From: DATKDF01 sp963752045
GTDB taxonomy: Bacteria; Acidobacteriota; Vicinamibacteria; Vicinamibacterales; SCN-69-37
Length of the DNA stretch: 64,000 nucleotides
Direction of reading: 5' to 3'
Assembly: GCA_963752045.1 (NCBI GenBank)
Contig: CAVVWN010000008.1
Coordinates: 1,488,001-1,552,000 of the forward strand
Position numbers and translations under genes: made by a program. Of this stretch, positions 7,859 through 16,787 are shown piece after piece (position 1 is the stretch's first letter; each line of letters begins with the position of its first letter). The notes under the pieces were generated by a model, which was not told where the DNA came from, did no database searches, and saw only the letters and a program-made list of their open reading frames with translations.

Positions 7859-7887
7859 TTTACACGATACGTATCAGACTATATACT
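7859..7887 (+). promoter_or_regulatory. hspR promoter with palindromic spacer
   Basis: TTTACA (7859-7864) and TATACT (7882-7887) are separated by exactly 17 bases, a strong vegetative promoter. The spacer contains the perfect palindrome GATACGTATC (7866-7875), well placed as a repressor operator. The -10 box ends 11 bases before the ATG and no Shine-Dalgarno sequence is present, so the transcript is probably leaderless or nearly so. The classical HAIR operator of HspR (CTTGAGT-N7-ACTCAAG) is not present here. Confidence 0.65.
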
Positions 7888-7898
7888 CGGATCGTGGC

Positions 7899-8258
7899 AT
7901 GAGTCAGAAGCACCGGTACTACCTGATCAGCACGGCCGCCAACCTCCTGGACATGCACCCGCAGACCCTGCGGAAGTACGAGCGGCTTGGTCTGGTGCGT
8001 CCGCCGCGCACGGTCGGCAGCATGCGCGTGTACACGGATCACGAGCTCGACAGGCTCCGGCTGATCAAGGCGTTCGTGGACGAATCGGGCATCAACCTCG
8101 CCGGCGTCGAGCGCTTGCTTTCGATCGCCGAGGTGGTCGAGCGCGTGAGACCACTCCTGGCTCAGGGCGCGCGCACGAGCCGACGGCACCTGCACGAACG
8201 GCTGTCGGCGGAAATGGACGAGCTGGTACGCATCCTGGGGCTCGACAGTGAGCGATAG
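7899..8258 (+). CDS. hspR: HspR-like MerR-family heat-shock repressor
   Basis: Transcriptional repressor of chaperone genes. The 119-residue protein begins with a MerR winged-helix motif (about 7-75: YLISTAANLLDMHPQTLRKYERLGLV, shown here in short form as HPQTLRKYERLGLV, and GSMRVYTDHELDRL) and ends in a short helix-rich tail (HERLSAEMDELVRILGL). The HPQTLR signature is typical of HspR. The ATG at 7899 is preferred because homology starts within seven residues and the promoter leaves almost no room upstream. It heads the hspR-cbpA-clpB-ftsH cluster, with 14 bases to cbpA. Autoregulation of this operon is expected from the family. Confidence 0.85.
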   Translation: MSQKHRYYLISTAANLLDMHPQTLRKYERLGLVRPPRTVGSMRVYTDHELDRLRLIKAFVDESGINLAGVERLLSIAEVVERVRPLLAQGARTSRRHLHERLSAEMDELVRILGLDSER

Positions 8259-8272
8259 GACGGAGCGGTGCG

Positions 8273-9250
8273 ATGCAGTTCAAGGACTACTACCAGACGC
8301 TGGGCGTTGAGAAGTCGGCCTCGGCGGCCGACATCAAGAAGGCCTATCGAAAGCTCGCGCGGCAGTCGCACCCCGATCTGCACGCCGGCGATCAGTCCGC
8401 CGAAGCCCGCTTCAAGGACGTCAACGAAGCCTACGAAGTGCTGGGCGACCCCGAGAAGCGGCGCAAGTACGACGAGCTCGGCGCCAACTGGCGGATGTAC
8501 GAACAGGCGGCCCAGAACGGCGGTAGCCCGTTCGGGCAGGAGTGGTCGTCCCCTGCTGGCGGTCGCCAGGGCCGCGCCGGGTATCGCGTCGTCAACCCCG
8601 ATGAGCTCCGGGACATTTTCGGGACGGACGATCCCTTCTCGGACTTCTTCCACACGTTCTTCTCGGGCCAGGCCGTACCCGGCCAGCAGGCTCGGCCGAA
8701 GGCGAATCGCGCCAGGCGTGGTCAGGATGTCGAGCATCCGGTCGACCTGACGCTCGCCGAGGCGTTCTCGGGCACGTCGAGGCGGCTGCATTTCACGCTC
8801 GACGGGCGCGATCGAACCGTGGATGTCCGGATACCCGCCGGCGTGCGGGACGGCAGCAAGGTCCGCGTGGCCGGCGAAGGCGGCGCGGGACGTTCGGGCG
8901 CCGCACCGGGGGACCTGTTCCTCACGGTCCGCCTTCTGCCGCACCGGAGCTTCGAGCGAAGAGGGCAGGATCTGTATACGCGTGTGACGGTTCCGGTCAC
9001 GACGGCGGTTCTCGGCGGCGAGGCGTCGGTGACGACGCTTTCGGGCGGCACGTTGCGGCTCAAGATCCCGGCGCTCAGCCAGACCGGACGCGTCTTCCGG
9101 CTCAAGGGACACGGCATGCCGTCGCCAGGTAAGCCGGACGATCGTGGCGATCTTTACGCCACGCTGGAAGTCAGGATTCCCGACCCGTTGTCGGATGAAG
9201 CGCGGGCGCACTACGAAGCCCTGCAGGCACTGGAAGGACGGTCGTCATGA
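8273..9250 (+). CDS. cbpA: DnaJ/CbpA-type co-chaperone
   Basis: Hsp40 co-chaperone that delivers clients to DnaK and stimulates its ATPase. The 325-residue protein has an N-terminal J-domain (about 5-70, with the essential HPD in SHPDLHAG), a Gly/Phe-containing linker (about 75-145), and two C-terminal substrate-binding beta domains (about 155-320: PVDLTLAEAFSGTSRRLHF, DLFLTVRLLPHRSFER). There is no cysteine-rich zinc domain, so it is a type II (CbpA-like) protein. It overlaps clpB in ATGA. Co-expression with a disaggregase makes functional sense. No dnaK is in the window. Confidence 0.88.
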   Translation: MQFKDYYQTLGVEKSASAADIKKAYRKLARQSHPDLHAGDQSAEARFKDVNEAYEVLGDPEKRRKYDELGANWRMYEQAAQNGGSPFGQEWSSPAGGRQGRAGYRVVNPDELRDIFGTDDPFSDFFHTFFSGQAVPGQQARPKANRARRGQDVEHPVDLTLAEAFSGTSRRLHFTLDGRDRTVDVRIPAGVRDGSKVRVAGEGGAGRSGAAPGDLFLTVRLLPHRSFERRGQDLYTRVTVPVTTAVLGGEASVTTLSGGTLRLKIPALSQTGRVFRLKGHGMPSPGKPDDRGDLYATLEVRIPDPLSDEARAHYEALQALEGRSS

Positions 9251-11864
9251 ATCTCAATCGGTACACGGAGAAGGCCCAGGAAGCGGTACTTGGCGCGCAG
9301 CAACTCGCCGAACACGGCGGACAGCCCGAGGTCGCGCCCGAACACCTGCTGCTGGCGCTGGTCGCCCAGCACGACGGCATCGTGCCGGCGCTCCTCGGGA
9401 AGATGGGAATCGATCCGACCGGCCTGGGTCCGAAGGTGCAGGGACTGGTCGACGCCCTGCCGCGCGTCACGGGCGGCGCGCAGCCGTCGCTCTCGGCGCG
9501 GCTGCGGAAGGTTCTTGCCGCGGCCGAACAGGACGCGTCCCAGCTGAAGGACGAGTTCACGAGCACCGAGCATCTCTTTCTGGCGCTCGCATCCGAAACG
9601 GGCCGCCACCCGAGCGTGGACCTGCTCGCACAGCACGGCGTCACGCGGGACGCCATCCTGCGCGCGCTGACGTCGGTGCGCGGTTCGCAGCGGGTCACCG
9701 ATCAGAATCCCGAGGGTAAGTATCAAGCGCTCGAGCGCTACGGTCGCGACCTGACGGCCGTGGCCCGCGCCGGGAAGCTCGACCCGGTGATTGGCCGGGA
9801 CGACGAGATTCGCCGGGTGATCCAGGTGCTGTCGCGTCGCACGAAGAACAACCCGGTACTCATCGGCGAGCCCGGCGTTGGCAAGACGGCCATCGTCGAG
9901 GGGCTCGCCCAGCGGATCGTGCGCGGCGACGTGCCTGAGGGGCTGCGTGAGAAGCGCATCGTGGCGCTCGACATGGGCGCGCTCGTGGCGGGCGCCAAGT
10001 ACCGCGGCGAGTTCGAAGAGCGGCTCAAGGCGGTGCTCAAGGAGATTGCCGCGTCAGAGGGTCAAATCGTCCTGTTCATCGACGAGCTGCACACCGTGGT
10101 GGGCGCCGGGGCGGCCGAGGGGTCCCTCGACGCCTCCAACCTGCTCAAGCCGATGCTGGCGCGCGGCGAGCTCCACACGATTGGCGCGACGACGCTCGAC
10201 GAGTACCGCAAGCACATCGAGAAGGACGCGGCGCTCGAGCGCCGCTTCCAGCCCGTGCTCGTGAGCGAGCCGACCGTCGAGGACACGATCAGCATCCTGC
10301 GCGGCCTCCGCGAGCGCTACGAGATCCACCATGGCGTGGAGTTCAAGGACGCGGCGCTCGTGGCCGCGGCGGTGCTGTCGCACCGGTACATCGCAGACCG
10401 CTTCCTTCCCGACAAGGCGATCGACCTCATCGACGAGGCCGCGTCGAGGCTGCGGATGGAGATCGACTCGATGCCGGCGGAGCTCGACGAGGTCGAGCGC
10501 CGCATCATGCAGCTCGAGATCGAGCGCGAGGCGCTGCGCAAGGAGACCGACGCCGCGTCACGCGAGCGTCTGGCCAGGCTCGAGCGGGAACTGGCCGAGC
10601 TGAAGGAGGCGCGGACCGGCCTCGCGGCCCAGTGGCAGCAGGAGAAGGCGGCAATTCAGAGCGTCAGGGCACGGAAGGAAGAGCTCGAGCAACTGCGTCT
10701 CGAGGTCGAGCAGGCGCAGCGCTCAGGCGATTTCGCGCGGGCCTCGGAGCTCCAGTACGGACGGATTCCCGCGCTCGAGCAGGCGATCGGCGAGCACGAG
10801 GCGACCGGCGGCCACGGTACACAGCCGCGGATGCTCAAGGAACAGGTCGACGAAGAGGACATCGCCGAAATCGTCGCGCGATGGACGCACATTCCGGTCA
10901 GCCGGCTCATGGAGGGCGAGATCGAGAAACTCGTGCAGATGGAAGCGCGGCTCCACCAGCGCGTGGTCGGCCAGGACGAGGCCGTCACGGCGGTGGCCAA
11001 CGCGATTCGTCGCGCCCGCGCGGGGCTGCAGGATCCCAACCGGCCGCTCGGCAGCTTCGTGTTTCTCGGCCCGACCGGTGTGGGCAAGACCGAACTCGCG
11101 CGCGCGCTCGCCGAGTTCCTGTTCGACGACGAGCAGGCGATCGTGCGCATCGACATGTCGGAATACCAGGAGAAGCACACCGTCTCGCGTCTGATCGGCG
11201 CGCCTCCGGGGTACGTGGGCTACGAAGAGGCCGGCCAGTTGACCGAAGCCGTCCGGCGCCGGCCCTACGCGGTGGTCCTCTTCGACGAGATCGAGAAGGC
11301 GCACCCGGAAGTGCTCAACGTGCTGCTCCAGTTGCTCGACGACGGCCGGCTGACGGACGGCAAAGGCCGGACCGTGGACTTCCGCAACACCGTCGTCATC
11401 ATGACGTCCAACGTCGGCAGCCACCTCATCGCCGAGCAGGCTCTTGCCGGCCACTCGACGCTCGACGAGCGGGTGCGGCGTCAACTGACCGAGGCGCTGC
11501 AGGCCCACTTCAGGCCGGAGTTCCTCAACCGCATTGACGACACGATCTTCTTCCACGCACTCAGCCGGGAGGACATCCGCCAGATCATCGACATCCAGCT
11601 CGCCGGCCTCGTGCGCCGCCTGGAGGAACGCAAGATCGGCCTGAGGCTGAGCGATGGCGCCCGCGATATGCTCATCGCTGAGGGCTACGACCCGGTATAC
11701 GGCGCCCGCCCGCTCAAGCGGGTCCTGCAGCGGCGCGTGCTCGACCCGCTGGCGATGGGGGTCCTGCAGGGTGACTTCAAGGAGAATGATGTCGTGACGT
11801 CGATGTGGAACACAACCAGCTGGTGCTGCGAAGCCGGCCTGTCGGCGCGGAGGTCAGGGGCTGA
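9247..11864 (+). CDS. clpB: ATP-dependent disaggregase ClpB (C-terminal frameshift)
   Basis: Hexameric AAA+ chaperone that extracts polypeptides from aggregates with DnaK. Domains: Clp N-domain (about 1-150), NBD1 with Walker A GEPGVGKT near 205 and ILFIDELH-type Walker B, coiled-coil M domain (about 410-530), and NBD2 with GPTGVGKT near 607. As written the frame drifts after ENDVV (about 11797) and runs to 11901 with an un-ClpB-like tail overlapping ftsH. A one-base gain there restores VDVEHNQLVL and a stop at 11862-11864, giving about 872 residues, normal for the family. A missing base (sequence error) is the simplest reading. First base overlaps cbpA. Confidence 0.92.
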
Positions 11865-11893
11865 CGGGCCCCGGCCCGTCGCCCCGAGGTGCC

Positions 11894-13798
11894 ATGCCTG
11901 AGACGCCGCCATCCCCGCGGCAGCCCAACCGGCCGCGAACACCGCCGAAGCCCCCGATCTCGCCGCTCTGGATTGGCGTCAGCCTGATCGGCCTGTTCCT
12001 CGTCGTCAATCTTCTGGCCTCGTCGCTCCAGGCCGGACCGGCCATTCCCTACTCCGAATTCAAGTCGCTCCTTGCGCAGGGACAGGTGACCGAGGTCGTC
12101 GTGGGTGTCGACAGCATCCGCGGGACGTACCAGGACGGAGCCGGTAACGACGTCGTGTTCCGCACGACACGCATCGAGGACCCGGACCTCGTCGAGCAGC
12201 TCGCGGCCGGCAACGTCGTCTACGACGGCGAGCCACAGAACCGAATGTTGACCGAGATCGTCGGCTGGGTGTTGCCGATTCTCCTCATCGTCGGCCTCTG
12301 GATGTTCGTGCTCCGCCGCATGGGCGGCGCCGAAGGCGGCTTCATGTCATTCGGGCGCAGCCGGGCGAAGATTTTTTCGGACGATGACGTCAAGGTGAGC
12401 TTCGCCGACGTCGCCGGCGTGGACGAGGCGGCCGAGGAGCTGCGGGAGATCGTCGAGTTCCTCAAGACCCCGAAGAAGTACACGACACTCGGGGGCCGGA
12501 TTCCGAAGGGTGTCCTGCTCGTCGGCCCGCCGGGTACCGGCAAGACGCTGCTTGCACGCGCTGTCGCCGGCGAGGCCAAAGTGCCCTTCTTCAGCCTGAG
12601 CGGCTCCGAGTTCGTCGAGATGTTCGTGGGCGTCGGGGCCGCGCGCGTCCGCGACCTGTTCCGGCAGGCCGACACGAAAGCGCCGTGCATCGTGTTCATC
12701 GACGAGCTCGACGCGCTGGGCAAGGTGCGCATGCAGTCCCCGATGGGCGGCCACGAAGAACGCGAGCAGACCCTCAATCAGCTTCTCGCGGAGATGGACG
12801 GCTTCGACTCCAAGAAGGGCGTCATCATCATGGCCGCCACCAACCGGCCGGAAGTGCTCGACCCGGCCCTGCTGCGGCCCGGCCGCTTCGATCGGCAGGT
12901 ACTGGTCGACAAACCGGACGTGCGCGGGCGGGAGGCGATCCTCAAGATTCACGCCAAGTCGGTGAAGCTCGCCCAAGACGTCGACCTCGGCGTCATTGCC
13001 AGCCGAACGGCCGGCTTTGCCGGGGCGGACCTGGCCAATCTCGTCAACGAAGCGGCACTCCTGGCCGCCCGTCGCGACAAGGTGGCGGTCGAAGCGAGTG
13101 ATTTCGAAGAGGCCGTCGACCGGATCGTCGCCGGGCTCGAGAAGAAACGGGTCATGAAGCCGGCCGAGCGCCGTCGCGTGGCCTTCCACGAATCGGGCCA
13201 CGCGCTCGTCGCGAGCCTGCTGCCGAACCTCGATCCCGTGCACAAGATTTCAATCGTGGCACGGGGCTTCGGCGCCCTCGGCTACACGATGCAGTTGCCG
13301 ACCGAGGAACGATATCTCCTCGCCAAGAGCGACCTCGAGCGACAGCTTGCCGTGTTGCTGGGCGGACGGGCGGCCGAAGCGCTCGTCTTCGGTGAAGTGT
13401 CGACCGGCGCGCAGAACGATCTGCAACGAGCCACCGACCTGGCGCGATCGATGGTCACCGAGTTCGGCATGAGCGACGCCATCGGCCCGGTGAACCACGA
13501 AAACCGACGACGCGCGACGTTTCTGGACCTGAACCTCGGAGCCGAGCGAGGGGCCTACGCCGAGGAAACGGCGCGCATCATCGACCATGAGGTGAAGACG
13601 CTCATCGTGGGCGCCGAGTCCGAAGCACAGCGCCTGCTGGAGACACATCGGGCCCTGCTCGATTCGGTCGCTGACCGCCTGCTCGAAAAGGAAGTGCTCG
13701 AGGGCGACGAGTTGCGATCGATGATGGCCGAGGTCGGGCTCGGCGTGACTCAGGCCGACTCCGACGCGAACCAGGCGTTGTCTTCAGCCGGAGGATGA
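11894..13798 (+). CDS. ftsH: ATP-dependent zinc metalloprotease FtsH
   Basis: Membrane-anchored AAA+ protease that degrades misfolded membrane and regulatory proteins. The 634-residue protein has two N-terminal membrane helices (about 24-46 and 113-135) flanking a periplasmic domain. An AAA+ module follows, with Walker A GPPGTGKT near 210, IVFIDELDALG, and the second-region-of-homology motif ATNRPEVLDPALLRPGRFDR (near 317). The zinc site HESGH is near 432. The Pro-rich cytoplasmic leader (PETPPSPRQPN) is unusual. It lies 29 bases after the corrected clpB stop, so is probably part of the HspR-controlled operon. Its 3' end overlaps the convergent fkbM gene. Confidence 0.95.
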   Translation: MPETPPSPRQPNRPRTPPKPPISPLWIGVSLIGLFLVVNLLASSLQAGPAIPYSEFKSLLAQGQVTEVVVGVDSIRGTYQDGAGNDVVFRTTRIEDPDLVEQLAAGNVVYDGEPQNRMLTEIVGWVLPILLIVGLWMFVLRRMGGAEGGFMSFGRSRAKIFSDDDVKVSFADVAGVDEAAEELREIVEFLKTPKKYTTLGGRIPKGVLLVGPPGTGKTLLARAVAGEAKVPFFSLSGSEFVEMFVGVGAARVRDLFRQADTKAPCIVFIDELDALGKVRMQSPMGGHEEREQTLNQLLAEMDGFDSKKGVIIMAATNRPEVLDPALLRPGRFDRQVLVDKPDVRGREAILKIHAKSVKLAQDVDLGVIASRTAGFAGADLANLVNEAALLAARRDKVAVEASDFEEAVDRIVAGLEKKRVMKPAERRRVAFHESGHALVASLLPNLDPVHKISIVARGFGALGYTMQLPTEERYLLAKSDLERQLAVLLGGRAAEALVFGEVSTGAQNDLQRATDLARSMVTEFGMSDAIGPVNHENRRRATFLDLNLGAERGAYAEETARIIDHEVKTLIVGAESEAQRLLETHRALLDSVADRLLEKEVLEGDELRSMMAEVGLGVTQADSDANQALSSAGG

Positions 13799-14587
13799 TC
13801 GACGGGAAGTGGATCCCCGTCGATCGTCAGCGCGCGGTACCCCCGCTCTTCGAAGAACGCTCGCAACGTGGTGCGCCCGTCCCCCTCGATGCGTGAGCTG
13901 TAGTCGCTGTACCTCGATGATCACGTCGCGTGGCCGGAAGCGCCCCGTCCAGTCGAGCCCGCGGAGAGCGGGCAGCTCGAACCCCTCGACGTCCATCTTG
14001 AGCAGCGTCACGCCGCGCGCGCCGGCCTCCGTCAGGACGCGGTCGAGCCTCCTGGCCGGCACCGTGATGGTTCGGCCGGTCGCGAGCGCATCCGCCGAGT
14101 GCACGCGTGCCCTCCCGGAGTTCCCGCCGTTCATGAGGTCGAACGTCACCGCCCCGTCGCGGTCGGCCACCGCCACGTCGACGACGGTGACGCGGGTGCC
14201 TCCGTTCTCAGCCACGTTCGCCTCGAGCCGTGCGCGAACATCTGGATTCGGCTCGATGCTCACGACAGTCACCGTTGGAAGCACGGACAGATAGGCGGTG
14301 AAGAGCCCGATGTTGGCGCCCACGTCGACGAACGTGCCGCCGTCAGCCATGAGGGCCCTGGCTCTGGCGAGCGTCCGGGGCTCGTACGCGCCGTGGACGC
14401 AGATGGCCCAACCGATGAAATCGGCGGGGTCGACCGAGAGCGACGCCCCGGTGTCGGACCGGAACCGCAACCCCCGGGGCCGGAACAGCCGGCAGAGCCA
14501 GCCGATCAGGCGCAGCTTGCCCGGATGGCCAGACGCGCGAATGTAGCGGACCAGCAGACGAGCGCCCCACTCGTCGGGCGTCCACAC
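13750..14587 (-). CDS. FkbM-family SAM-dependent methyltransferase (C-terminal frameshift)
   Basis: SAM-dependent O-methyltransferase, a family often acting on glycans or secondary metabolites. The methyltransferase fold is clear: SAM-binding TFVDVGANIGLFTAYLS (about 84-100), VVSIEPNPDVRARLEANV, and FkbM signature LLKMDVEGFELPALRGLD (about 195-212). Read literally the frame from 14587 runs to 13784 with an atypical tail. Removing one base near 13911-13913 gives a continuation YSDYSSRIEGDGRTTLRAFF and a stop at 13750, a coherent protein of about 278 residues. The corrected 3' end overlaps ftsH by 49 bases tail to tail. It follows rho by 8 bases; the substrate is unknown. Confidence 0.8.
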
Positions 14588-14595
14588 CGACCCGC

Positions 14596-16008
14596 CTACC
14601 CCATCTTCTGCATGGCGGAAAGGAACTCGGCGTTGCTCTTGGTCTTGCTCATCTTGTCGAGCAGCAACTCCATCGCCTCGACCGGCGACAACGGCGTGAG
14701 CACCTTTCGGAGGACCCAGATCCGGGTGAGATCCTCTTTCGGAATCAGCAGCTCTTCCTTGCGGGTGCCGGACTTGATGATGTCGATGGCCGGGAAGACG
14801 CGCTTGTCGACGAGCTTCCGATCCAGGTGGATCTCCATGTTGCCCGTCCCCTTGAACTCCTCGAAGATCACGTCGTCCATGCGGGAGCCGGTGTCGATGA
14901 GTGCCGTGGACATGATCGTGATCGAGCCGCCCTCTTCGATGTTCCGCGCGGCGCCGAAGAACCGCTTGGGCTTCTGGAGCGCATTGGAGTCGAGACCGCC
15001 CGAGAGCACTTTCCCCGACGGCGGCGCCACGGTGTTGTAGGCGCGGGCCAGACGCGTGATCGAGTCGAGCAGAATGACGACGTCCTTCTTGTGTTCGACG
15101 AGTCGCTTGGCCTTCTCGATGACCATTTCGGCCACCTGCACGTGACGCTGGGCCGGCTCGTCGAACGTCGACGAAATGACCTCGCCGCGCACCGAGCGCT
15201 GCATGTCGGTGACCTCCTCGGGCCGCTCGTCGATGAGCAGCACGATGAGGTAGACCTCCGGGTGATTGGTCGTGATCGACTGCGCGATCGCCTGCAGCAG
15301 CATCGTCTTGCCGGTCCGTGGCGGCGCGACAATCAGCCCGCGCTGCCCCTTGCCGATCGGCGTCATCAGGTCCATCACCCGGCCCGAGAGATTCTCGGCG
15401 CTCGTTTCCAGCTTGAGGCGTTCCTGCGGATAGAGAGGCGTCAGGTTCTCGAAGAAGAGTTTGTTGCGAGCCTGATCCGGCGACTCGAAGTTGACGGCCT
15501 CGACCTTGATGAGCGCGAAGTAGCGCTCGCCGTCCTTCGGGGGCCGCACCTGCCCGGAGACCGTGTCGCCGGTCTGCAGGTCGAACTTGCGAATCTGCGA
15601 CGGCGACACGTAGATGTCGTCGGGTCCCGGCAGGTAGTTGTAGTCGGGCGCTCGCAGGAACCCGAATCCGTCGGGCAGCACCTCGAGCACGCCTTCCGAG
15701 AACATGAAACCGCTTTGTTCGGTCTGGGCCTTCAGGATCTGGAAGATCAGATCCTGCTTGCGCATGCCCGTCGCGCCGGCCACGTTGAGGTCCTTGGCGA
15801 CCTGGGTGAGCTTCTGGATGCTCATGTCCTTCAGGTCGTTGATGTTGAGCGTCGGGGCCTTGCTCTTGGATGCGGGGGCCTCGGCGCCGTTCTGAGCCGT
15901 CTGTGAGGCGTCCTGGCCGTTGTCGGCGACGGCGGTTTCCGGTGTCTGGTCAGCGGCGGCCGGGTCGGCAGACTGCCGGCCGGATGAGCGTTTGGATTGG
16001 TGAGCCAT
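14596..16008 (-). CDS. rho: Transcription termination factor Rho
   Basis: Hexameric RNA-dependent ATPase that ends transcription at Rho-dependent sites. The 470-residue protein has a disordered Ala/Gln-rich N-terminal extension (about 1-50) not found in E. coli Rho. This is followed by the Rho N-domain (about 55-100), the cold-shock-like RNA-binding domain (about 105-180, DGFGFLRAPDYNYLPGPDDI), and the RecA-like ATPase with Walker A APPRTGKT and LLIDERPEEVTDM. The Q-loop region PKRFFGAARN is present. A good sigma-70 promoter lies upstream at 16096-16124. Confidence 0.97.
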   Translation of the reverse strand: MAHQSKRSSGRQSADPAAADQTPETAVADNGQDASQTAQNGAEAPASKSKAPTLNINDLKDMSIQKLTQVAKDLNVAGATGMRKQDLIFQILKAQTEQSGFMFSEGVLEVLPDGFGFLRAPDYNYLPGPDDIYVSPSQIRKFDLQTGDTVSGQVRPPKDGERYFALIKVEAVNFESPDQARNKLFFENLTPLYPQERLKLETSAENLSGRVMDLMTPIGKGQRGLIVAPPRTGKTMLLQAIAQSITTNHPEVYLIVLLIDERPEEVTDMQRSVRGEVISSTFDEPAQRHVQVAEMVIEKAKRLVEHKKDVVILLDSITRLARAYNTVAPPSGKVLSGGLDSNALQKPKRFFGAARNIEEGGSITIMSTALIDTGSRMDDVIFEEFKGTGNMEIHLDRKLVDKRVFPAIDIIKSGTRKEELLIPKEDLTRIWVLRKVLTPLSPVEAMELLLDKMSKTKSNAEFLSAMQKMG

Positions 16009-16095
16009 AGTCGTTCGAACTGAGCAAGTTGGTGATGGGGTTGTTACGATTGGCGCGGCGCCTGCACATGGCCGCGTTTGTGGACAGACGTGCAG

Positions 16096-16124
16096 AGTAT
16101 AGCACCATGGCTGGTCTGACTCAA
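16096..16124 (-). promoter_or_regulatory. Putative sigma-70 promoter of rho
   Basis: On the minus strand TTGAGT (16119-16124) and TATACT (16096-16101) are 17 bases apart, with TG one base before the -10 (extended -10). This would give rho a leader of about 80 bases. It lies in the 132-base gap between the cyclophilin gene and rho. Confidence 0.6.
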
Positions 16125-16140
16125 TGACGACCCGGCCGCG

Positions 16141-16752
16141 TCACTTCCGGGACACCCGCCTGACGCCGATGGCCGGATCCAGCGTCTCGGTCCCCTCACG
16201 AACGGCGGAGGCCTGGATGGCCCTGACGACGTCCATGCCGGACACGACTCGCCCGAAGGCCGCGAAGCCCTGTCCGTCAGGATTGCGTTTGCCGCCGGCA
16301 TCGAGCTCGGGCTGGTCGCCGATGCAGATGAAGAACTCGCTCGTCGCCGAATCCGGATCCGCCGAACGCGCCATCGAGATGGTGCCGTCGAGGTGCCGGA
16401 GCCCGGTGACGCTGGTCCGCTCGAGCGGAATGGGGTCGAAGCCCCGCGGCCCCGCGCCGCGGCCGCGACCGCGCGGCAAGCCTCCCTGGATCACCTGAAT
16501 CCGCACGTCGGTTCGCTGCTCGGTGTCCGGCCGGACCGTCCGATAGAACGCGCCGCCGTCGTAGAGGCCGCCATCGACGTATCGCAGGAAGTTCGCCGCC
16601 GTCACCGGAGCCCGGGCAGCGTCAACCTCCAGTTCGATGACCCCCTTCTCCGTCTCGAGCAGCACTCGGACCGGCGCCTGCGCGAATGCCGCGCCGGCAG
16701 AGGTGGCCACGCCGGCAAAGGCGAGGACTCCCAGGACGACCGTCTGTCTCAT
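16141..16752 (-). CDS. Secreted cyclophilin-type peptidyl-prolyl cis-trans isomerase
   Basis: Folding catalyst, probably periplasmic. The 203-residue protein starts at MRQTVVLGVLAF with a signal peptide (cleavage near AAFAQAP); the 13 in-frame codons upstream are not needed. The cyclophilin domain spans about 28-200, with VLLETEKGVIELEVDAARAP, DGTISMARSADPDSATSEFF, and FGRVVSGMDVVRAIQ. A Gly/Arg-rich insert (RGRGRGAGPRG) separates the first strands from the active region. It is the last gene in the long minus-strand run beginning near 26024, 35 bases after the glycolate oxidase-like gene. Confidence 0.9.
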   Translation of the reverse strand: MRQTVVLGVLAFAGVATSAGAAFAQAPVRVLLETEKGVIELEVDAARAPVTAANFLRYVDGGLYDGGAFYRTVRPDTEQRTDVRIQVIQGGLPRGRGRGAGPRGFDPIPLERTSVTGLRHLDGTISMARSADPDSATSEFFICIGDQPELDAGGKRNPDGQGFAAFGRVVSGMDVVRAIQASAVREGTETLDPAIGVRRVSRK

Positions 16753-16787
16753 GACTTCCTCCAGTGCTCCCGAGCGGGGGTGGCGCG

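Noticed and set aside
7885..7904. HAIR-like HspR operator around ACTC...GAGT
   Set aside because: The half-sites are too short, in the wrong orientation and wrongly spaced compared with CTTGAGT-N7-ACTCAAG.
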